NCBI GenBank assembly: GCA_019911985.1
Contig: JAIOJO010000112.1
Span: forward strand, 1 to 8,962
Direction of reading: 5' to 3'
Source: Sulfuricellaceae bacterium
GTDB taxonomy: Bacteria > Pseudomonadota > Gammaproteobacteria > Burkholderiales > UBA9220
DNA length: 8,962 bases
Shown: in pieces, positions 4,874 to 8,962 of the stretch
Numbering within the stretch: the stretch's first letter is position 1
How the letters are laid out: each line of letters opens with the position of its first letter
Notes under the pieces: model-generated
What the model was told of the DNA's origin: nothing
Databases searched by the model: none
What the model saw: only the letters and a program-made list of their open reading frames with translations
Program-made: the position numbers and the translations under genes

Positions 4874-7354
4874 TCAGTCCCCCGAGTTACACCATTTTTT
4901 CCAAGCCTCACGATAGAGCGCTTCCAGATTTTGGGTGAACTTGATTTCATCCACCAAAGGCGAGGCGGCGACCTGGGCGTGCAGGCGGCTGCGTATATCC
5001 GCCAGGAGCGGAAGATTGGCGGCGAGATCGTAGGCGATTTTAAGGTAGGCTTCCGGGGAATCCGCGGCGAAGTCGCGCAGGCCGGCAGCGCTCAAGATAC
5101 TCAGGCCGGCCCGCGAGAGATAGCGGGTGCCGATCAGCGAAATGACCGGCACGCCCAGCGAGACCGATTCGCAGGTCGTCGTCGCCCCGTTGACCGTGAG
5201 CGGATCGAGCGTAATATCCACCGTCTGGAGCATCCGGCGGAATTCCTCATTGGACTGTTTCCCTTGGAACTCCAGCCGCGACACATCGACGCCTAGCGTG
5301 GCGAACTGCTGCGCGAGGGCCTGCCGCGCCGTCCCCTCCGGCACCGTGATCATGAGCAAGCGCGAGCCGGGCACCGCGTGCAGCAGTGCAGACCAGAGTT
5401 CAATAGAAGGGCGGTTGACCTTATTGAAATTGTTGAACGAGCCAAAGGTGACATAGCCGTTTTGCAGCGCCGGTAGAGGCCCGGTCTCGGGACTGCCGGG
5501 GGGAAGCCGATAACACCAAAGACTATCCGGCAAGCGCAGCAACTGCTCGCTGTAAAACGCCTCGCTGCCGACGGGATCGGTACAGCCATCGGTGAGACGG
5601 TAATCCATGGCGGACAAACCGCTGGTACCCGGATAGCCCAGATAGGCGATCTGGATCGGAGCGGGCTTCCGGGCAAAGGTCAGCATACGGTTAAGCGCCG
5701 TGTGTCCGGCCAAATCCACCAGAATATCGATGCCATCCGAGCGGATACGATCCGCCAACTGCTCGTCCGACCAGCCTTTACACGGTACCCAGTGATCGGC
5801 GTAGGACGCGATCCGCTCGCTTATGTCATCGCGCTGCGCATTATTATAATAACAAAAGACCTCAAAGCGGTTTTTATCGTGGTGGGCGAGAACCGGCTCG
5901 ATAAAGTAAGCCACGGCGTGATTGCGGAAATCCGGCGATACATAGCCCAGCTTCAAGCGCCTCTCCGGTTCGCGAGTGTTTGGGTGGGGCTGCCAGAGCG
6001 GTTTTAACGGCGCCTCGAATTGCTCCGCGAAGCGCATCGACTCGGCCAAGAGTTCCGCGGGCGTCAAGCTGGGGTCGAAGAGCCGGGCGAATAATAGATT
6101 GCTGTATGCCACGGCATAGTCTGGCTTGAGCGAGAGGGCTTGGCGGTAACTGGCGATGGCAGCATCCAGTTTGCCGCTATCCCTGAGTGCATTCCCCAGA
6201 TTGTTGTGAGCAGCGGCATAGTCTGGCTTAAACGAGAGCGAGGCATGGTAACTGGCAATGACCTCGTCCAGTTTACCTTGATCCTTGAGGACATTCCCGA
6301 GCGTATTGTGTGCCTCGGCAAAATCCGGTTTGAGTGAGAGCGCCTGATGACAGTAGATCATCGCTTCGTCCAGCCTGCCTTGATCCTGGAACACATTCCC
6401 CAGATTGTTGTAGGCTTCGGCATAGTCCGGCTTGAGCGAAAGGGCCATGCGGCAACTGGCGACGGCTTCGTCCAGCCGACCTTGATCCCTGAGTGCATTC
6501 CCCAAGTTGCTGTGTGCCTGCACAAAATCCGGTTTGAACGAGATCGCCTGGCGGTAACTGGCAATCGCTTGCTCCAGCTTGCCTTGATCTTTGAGTGCAT
6601 TCCCAAGGTTGCTATACGCCTCGGCGTAGTCTGGCTTGAGCGAAAGGGCTTTGTGGTAACAGGCGATGGCTTCGTCTAGCTTGCCTTGATCCATAAGGAC
6701 AACGCCCAGATTGTTGTGCGCCAAGGCGCAATCCGGCTTGATCGAGATCGCCTGGCGATAGCAGGCAATCGCCTCGTCTCGCTTGTCTTGATCCCGGAGC
6801 AGATTACCCAAATTGATTTGCGCGTCTAAATGATCGGGATTCAATGACAATGCTCGCCGGTAGCAATCATGGGCAGCTTCATACTGTTTGTAGTGCTGTA
6901 GCACTATGCCAAGGTTGCTGTGGGTATTTGGATCATCCGGCGATATTTTCAAGGCTTGCCGATAGTCGCTCTCCGCCTTCGCATATTGCCCCAGAGCACG
7001 GTAAGCTTCCCCTCGGTTGCTCCAGAAAAAGGCCTGGGCAGAGTTGATATGAAGGGCCTGGCCAATCAGTTGAACGGCTACGTCGTTATTGCCTGCCTGA
7101 TGGTTTAATACACCGAGTAAATGGAGCGCATCCGCATGTTTTGGGTCGCCAATCAAGACCTGCCGATAGATCGCCTCGGCTTCGGCAAGGCGTCCAGCCT
7201 GGTGATGCGCTATGGCCGTTTGTATAGCCCCGGATACTTGATTCGCAGAGGGGCGTTGTTTTGCGGGCGGCGTTTCCTGTTGCGGCAAGCAACATTGCTT
7301 ATATTTTTTGCCGCTGCCGCACGGGCAAGGATCGTTGCGTCCGGGTTTATTCAT
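4874..7354 (-). CDS. SEC-C / TPR-repeat / O-GlcNAc-transferase-like glycosyltransferase (GT41)
   Basis: An 826-residue, probably cytoplasmic protein. Residues 1-24 carry a SEC-C motif (GRNDPCPCGSGKKYKQCC, with C10, C12, C21 and C22 as zinc ligands), as at the end of SecA. A linker is followed by about eleven 34-residue TPRs at roughly 42-415. Residues from about 465 to 826 form the GT41 (OGT/SPINDLY-type) catalytic domain: LGYVSPDFRNH (469-479, H479 aligning with the His of human OGT), DLAGHT (547-552), LGYPGTSG (572-579), MDYRLTD, FGSFNNFNK (637-645, K645 aligning with the UDP-binding Lys), and LDPLTVNGATTTCE (716-729). Such enzymes transfer a sugar from a nucleotide donor to Ser/Thr of proteins, with TPRs choosing the acceptor. 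The donor may be the sugar made by the adjacent operon, but this is inference. There is no signal peptide or membrane segment. The Shine-Dalgarno before ATG 7354 is weak. Confidence 0.93.
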   Translation of the reverse strand: MNKPGRNDPCPCGSGKKYKQCCLPQQETPPAKQRPSANQVSGAIQTAIAHHQAGRLAEAEAIYRQVLIGDPKHADALHLLGVLNHQAGNNDVAVQLIGQALHINSAQAFFWSNRGEAYRALGQYAKAESDYRQALKISPDDPNTHSNLGIVLQHYKQYEAAHDCYRRALSLNPDHLDAQINLGNLLRDQDKRDEAIACYRQAISIKPDCALAHNNLGVVLMDQGKLDEAIACYHKALSLKPDYAEAYSNLGNALKDQGKLEQAIASYRQAISFKPDFVQAHSNLGNALRDQGRLDEAVASCRMALSLKPDYAEAYNNLGNVFQDQGRLDEAMIYCHQALSLKPDFAEAHNTLGNVLKDQGKLDEVIASYHASLSFKPDYAAAHNNLGNALRDSGKLDAAIASYRQALSLKPDYAVAYSNLLFARLFDPSLTPAELLAESMRFAEQFEAPLKPLWQPHPNTREPERRLKLGYVSPDFRNHAVAYFIEPVLAHHDKNRFEVFCYYNNAQRDDISERIASYADHWVPCKGWSDEQLADRIRSDGIDILVDLAGHTALNRMLTFARKPAPIQIAYLGYPGTSGLSAMDYRLTDGCTDPVGSEAFYSEQLLRLPDSLWCYRLPPGSPETGPLPALQNGYVTFGSFNNFNKVNRPSIELWSALLHAVPGSRLLMITVPEGTARQALAQQFATLGVDVSRLEFQGKQSNEEFRRMLQTVDITLDPLTVNGATTTCESVSLGVPVISLIGTRYLSRAGLSILSAAGLRDFAADSPEAYLKIAYDLAANLPLLADIRSRLHAQVAASPLVDEIKFTQNLEALYREAWKKWCNSGD
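6110..6823 (-). repeat. Seven tandem 102-bp DNA repeats encoding TPR 5-11
   Basis: The part of the glycosyltransferase gene coding for residues 178-415 is made of seven consecutive 102-bp units, each encoding one TPR of the form AxxNLGNxLxDQGKLDEAIASYxxALSxKPDxx. The periodicity is visible in DNA, for example in recurring cattccc and cttgatc words about 102 nt apart. Conservation between units is much higher than in TPR 1-4 (from about 7231 to 6824), suggesting recent internal duplication or gene conversion. Such arrays tend to change copy number and to be misassembled from short reads. Confidence 0.85.
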
Positions 7355-7487
7355 GGGTGATCCGCGGTCAGCGCCGCTGTGTGTGGATGGGGATTGATTT
7401 TAGCGACTTTGGTGTAAACCGGGTAATTCTTTTTGAATAAACCATTCGTTACCTGGCCGATACTCCGGGCTGACAAGCTGAATTATT
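7355..7487. other. Spacer upstream of the GT41 gene
   Basis: 133 bp between the start of the intact glycosyltransferase gene and the stop codon of the GT41 remnant. It should contain the promoter of the intact gene. On the minus strand a TAAAAT hexamer (7402-7397) could be a -10 box, but the sequence at the right distance upstream is a poor -35. A TTTACA lies too close to it. I therefore call no promoter and see no other feature. Confidence 0.4.
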
Positions 7488-7620
7488 TCAGCCCCCTGAG
7501 TTGCACCATATTTTCCATGATTCACGATAGAGCGCTTCCAGGTTTTGGGTGAATCTGGACTTCATCTATCAAGGGCGAGGCCGCGACCTGGGCGCGCAGG
7601 CGCTGGCGGATAGTCGCGAC
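7488..7620 (-). pseudogene. Remnant of a GT41 glycosyltransferase gene (3' end only)
   Basis: This stretch aligns with the last 41 or so codons of the intact gene at 4874 and of the partial gene at 8193. Read on the minus strand it gives ATIRQRLRAQVAASPLIDE, then, after a one-nucleotide insertion near 7560, FTQNLEALYRESWKIWCNSG followed by TGA at 7490-7488. The intact copy has DIRSRLHAQVAASPLVDE and FTQNLEALYREAWKKWCNSGD. No start codon or catalytic domain remains, and the frame is broken, so it is not functional. Homology stops at about 7612-7620, at a GTCGCGAC palindrome, where unrelated structured sequence begins. It records deletion of a third tandem paralogue or an unequal recombination event. 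Confidence 0.85.
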
Positions 7621-7647
7621 GCGCAGAACCCTTTTAGTCGGCTACCG

Positions 7648-7668
7648 TTCCTATTTGCGACGTAGGAA
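7648..7668. repeat. Inverted repeat TTCCTA-N9-TAGGAA next to a larger foldable block
   Basis: Perfect 6-bp arms (7648-7653 and 7663-7668) with a 9-nt loop. It ends one base before the outer stem of the three-way-junction element at 7670-7737, so the two may form one structured unit. The location is between the GT41 remnant and the 3' end of the DUF1640-like gene. Confidence 0.5.
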
Positions 7669-7669
7669 G

Positions 7670-7737
7670 ACCCAAGCACCCCCTGACGGCAGTGGGGGAA
7701 AAGCGAAGGGAGCGAAAGCCCCTTTTTCGTGTTGGGT
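7670..7737. repeat. Foldable element: 9-bp outer stem enclosing two hairpins
   Basis: ACCCAA-(G)-CAC at 7670-7679 pairs with GTGTTGGGT at 7729-7737, giving nine Watson-Crick pairs with one bulged G. Inside lie two hairpins. One is CCCCTG (7680-7685) with CAG-T-GGG (7690-7696) around an ACGG loop. The other is AAGGG-A-GC (7706-7713) with GCCCCTT (7718-7724) around a GAAA tetraloop, followed by T-residues. On the plus strand the second hairpin resembles an intrinsic terminator, but no plus-strand gene precedes it. On the minus strand the block begins 11 nt after the stop codon of the DUF1640-like gene and could be its 3' UTR structure. It may be a small structured RNA, an end of a mobile element or a recombination site. 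I cannot name a family. Confidence 0.5.
7706..7727 (+). terminator. Terminator-like hairpin on the plus strand
   Basis: AAGGG-(A)-GC, GAAA loop, GC-CCCTT, then TTT: seven pairs with one bulge followed by a T-run (7723-7727, two of which pair). The form fits a rho-independent terminator read on the plus strand. No plus-strand gene is visible within the window to use it, and on the minus strand the hairpin lacks a proper T-run. It may instead be part of the larger foldable element at 7670-7737. Confidence 0.35.
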
Positions 7738-7748
7738 GGTTTTGGTTT

Positions 7749-8033
7749 TTAGAAGAATTGCTTGGCGAAATTAGCGATGGACAACGCGATCAGCGCGCCC
7801 ATCATCCATTTGAGAGTGGACATTTCGCCACGCACAGAAACAATTTCCGTGTGCATTCCTGCCATGTCTAGCCTTAAAGCAGCAATATCAGCCTTTGTCG
7901 CCAGCGCAGTATCTAGTGCCTGAGAGAGTATTTCTTGTTGTGCCCGGACAAACGCTTCAGCCTGCGGTTCGGGCATACCCGCATCACGAAGGTCTTTAAC
8001 AAACTTGTGCGTATCGAAGGTGATCGTGCTCAT
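7749..8033 (-). CDS. DUF1640-like (CCDC90-type) small coiled-coil membrane protein
   Basis: A 94-residue protein. It opens with MSTITFDTHKFVKDLRDAG, then PQAEAFVRAQQEIL, a helical middle (about 35-72) with LATKADIAALRLDMAGM rich in heptad-like spacing, and ends with LKWMMGALIALSIANFAKQFF (74-94), a likely membrane anchor. This layout is that of the DUF1640/CCDC90 family of short proteobacterial proteins, whose bacterial function is unknown. Unlike its neighbours it has no evident role in sugar metabolism. The ATG at 8033 has no clear Shine-Dalgarno, and a 7-bp inverted repeat lies just upstream. It sits between two GT41 copies, so it may have arrived there separately or be a surviving spacer gene of the duplicated block. 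Confidence 0.8.
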   Translation of the reverse strand: MSTITFDTHKFVKDLRDAGMPEPQAEAFVRAQQEILSQALDTALATKADIAALRLDMAGMHTEIVSVRGEMSTLKWMMGALIALSIANFAKQFF

Positions 8034-8192
8034 GTTGGCATTCTAGCGCAAAATCCCTTGCTTTGCGCGTCCGCCATTAGGAGCGATGACCATTGCCGTT
8101 GGGTGATGCAAGATGCTTACACAGGTTAGAGGCGCGCCAAGTATGCTTCCATCGAGGCAAGAAGCGAATTTGGCAATGCCATTATCGTCATT
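8034..8192. other. Spacer between the DUF1640-like gene and the partial GT41 gene
   Basis: 159 bp that should hold the promoter of the DUF1640-like gene. TAGAAT on the minus strand immediately upstream of the ATG resembles a -10 box but has no partner and would give an almost leaderless mRNA. GTTGGGTG at 8098-8105 repeats the eight bases at 7731-7738 on the other side of the gene. The inverted repeat at 8046-8068 is listed separately. Confidence 0.4.
8046..8068. repeat. Inverted repeat upstream of the DUF1640-like gene (GCGCAAA-N9-TTTGCGC)
   Basis: Perfect 7-bp arms, 8046-8052 and 8062-8068, ending 12 nt upstream of the start codon at 8033. In the mRNA the loop would contain AAGGG, a Shine-Dalgarno-like word, although too far from the ATG to serve directly. 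It could be an operator or a 5' UTR hairpin controlling the small protein. Confidence 0.5.
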
Positions 8193-8962
8193 TCAGTCCC
8201 CTGAACTGCACCATTTTCGCCAAGCGTTGCGGTAAAGCGTTTCCAGATTTCGGGTGAACTCGACTTCATCTGTCAATGGCGAGGCCGCGACCTGGGCGTG
8301 CAGACGGCTGCGGATAGCGGCCAGAAGCGGAAGATCAGCGGCGAAGTCACAGGCGATTTTAATATACGCCTCCGGGGAGTTTGCCGCGAAGTCAGCCAGC
8401 CCTGCGGCGTTCAAGATACTCAACCCGGCGCGCGAGAGATAACGGTTGCCGACCAGCGAAATCACCGGCACGCCCAGCGAAATCGACTCGCAGGTAGTCG
8501 TCGCCCCGTTCACCGTGATCGGATCAAGCGTCATATCCACCGTCTGGAGCATTTGACGGAACTCGTTATTAGATAGCTTGCCATGAAACTTCAGCCGTCG
8601 CGCTTCCACGCCTAGCGTGGCAAACTGCTGCGTAAGAGCCTGCCGTGCCACCCCCTCCGGCACCGTGACCATCAGCAAACGCGAATCCGGCACGGCGTGC
8701 AGCAACGCCGCCCAAAGCTCAATACACGGGCGGTTCACCTTATTGAAGTTGTTGAACGAACCAAAGGTAACATAGCCGTTTTGCAATGCTGGTAGCGGTG
8801 TGGTTTCAGGGCTATCAAGGGGAAGACGATAACACCATAGACTGTCCGGCAAGCGCAACAACTGCTCGCTGTAAAACGCCTCGCTGCCGAGGGGATCGGT
8901 ACAGCCATCGGTGAGACGATAATCCATCGCGGACAAACCACTGGTGCCCGGATACCCCAGAT
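8193..8962 (-). CDS. O-GlcNAc-transferase-like glycosyltransferase (GT41), C-terminal part, N-terminus beyond window
   Basis: The frame is open from the right window edge to TGA at 8195-8193 and gives 255 residues, matching residues 572-826 of the intact GT41 protein at 4874-7354. Hand comparison shows about 39 differences in 247 positions, roughly 84% identity, with no gaps. It retains LGYPGTSG, MDYRLTD, FGSFNNFNK with the UDP-binding Lys, VNGATTTCES and the NAWRKWCSSGD end. No frameshift or stop is seen, so the copy appears functional as far as it is visible; the TPR part and start lie outside. Two intact paralogues side by side suggest enzymes differing in acceptor choice, or donor use, rather than simple redundancy. 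Confidence 0.9.
   Translation of the reverse strand, partial: LGYPGTSGLSAMDYRLTDGCTDPLGSEAFYSEQLLRLPDSLWCYRLPLDSPETTPLPALQNGYVTFGSFNNFNKVNRPCIELWAALLHAVPDSRLLMVTVPEGVARQALTQQFATLGVEARRLKFHGKLSNNEFRQMLQTVDMTLDPITVNGATTTCESISLGVPVISLVGNRYLSRAGLSILNAAGLADFAANSPEAYIKIACDFAADLPLLAAIRSRLHAQVAASPLTDEVEFTRNLETLYRNAWRKWCSSGD

Noticed and set aside
6110..6823. Regular 102-bp repeats considered as CRISPR or a non-coding satellite
   Set aside because: The period equals 34 codons and the translation is a clean TPR array in one frame, so the repeats are coding.
7600..7660. Possible diversity-generating retroelement template or variable repeat, since the minus strand reads GGGTTCTGCGCGTCGCGAC
   Set aside because: The resemblance to a variable-repeat end (GFR-V/C-A type) is superficial. 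There is no adenine-rich repeat pair, reverse transcriptase or accessory gene in the window, and the second half of the match is just the start of the GT41 remnant.

Overview
The window looks like part of a betaproteobacterial chromosome. The clearest taxonomic clue is the partial SmpB at the left edge, whose N-terminus reads like betaproteobacterial SmpB; placement near Nitrosomonadales/Gallionellales is only a guess. Every gene I can support is on the minus strand, so transcription runs from the right edge to the left.

Right part (about 7355-8962): the C-terminal part of a TPR/O-GlcNAc-transferase-type glycosyltransferase (GT41) enters from the right edge. It is followed by a small DUF1640-like coiled-coil/membrane protein gene. 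Next comes a compact block of inverted repeats (7648-7737) that can fold into a hairpin plus a three-way junction, and then a decayed, frameshifted fragment of a third GT41 3' end (7488-7620). Together with the intact copy to the left, the window holds three GT41 3' ends in the same orientation, which points to tandem duplication and decay.

Centre (4874-7354): an intact 826-residue protein with an N-terminal SEC-C zinc-binding motif, about eleven TPRs (seven of them close copies with a 102-bp DNA period) and a GT41 catalytic domain. It is probably a soluble protein glycosyltransferase.

Left-centre (545-4686): a four-gene operon. It encodes a CapE/WbpM-like UDP-HexNAc 4,6-dehydratase, two tandem DegT/DnrJ/EryC1/StrS aminotransferases and a GNAT acetyltransferase. 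The genes overlap or lie within 10 nt of each other. A good sigma70-type promoter (TTGGCA-N17-TATATT) lies about 110-140 nt upstream of the first start codon, and two small inverted repeats lie between them. The order dehydratase, aminotransferase, acetyltransferase fits synthesis of an N-acylated amino-dideoxy sugar nucleotide (bacillosamine- or pseudaminic-acid-precursor type). The neighbouring glycosyltransferases suggest, but do not prove, that the sugar ends up on protein, for example flagellin or another surface protein.

Left edge (1-297): the first 99 codons of smpB, a housekeeping gene that probably marks the border of the accessory sugar locus. I found no RNA genes, CRISPR arrays, transposase genes or restriction/defence genes.
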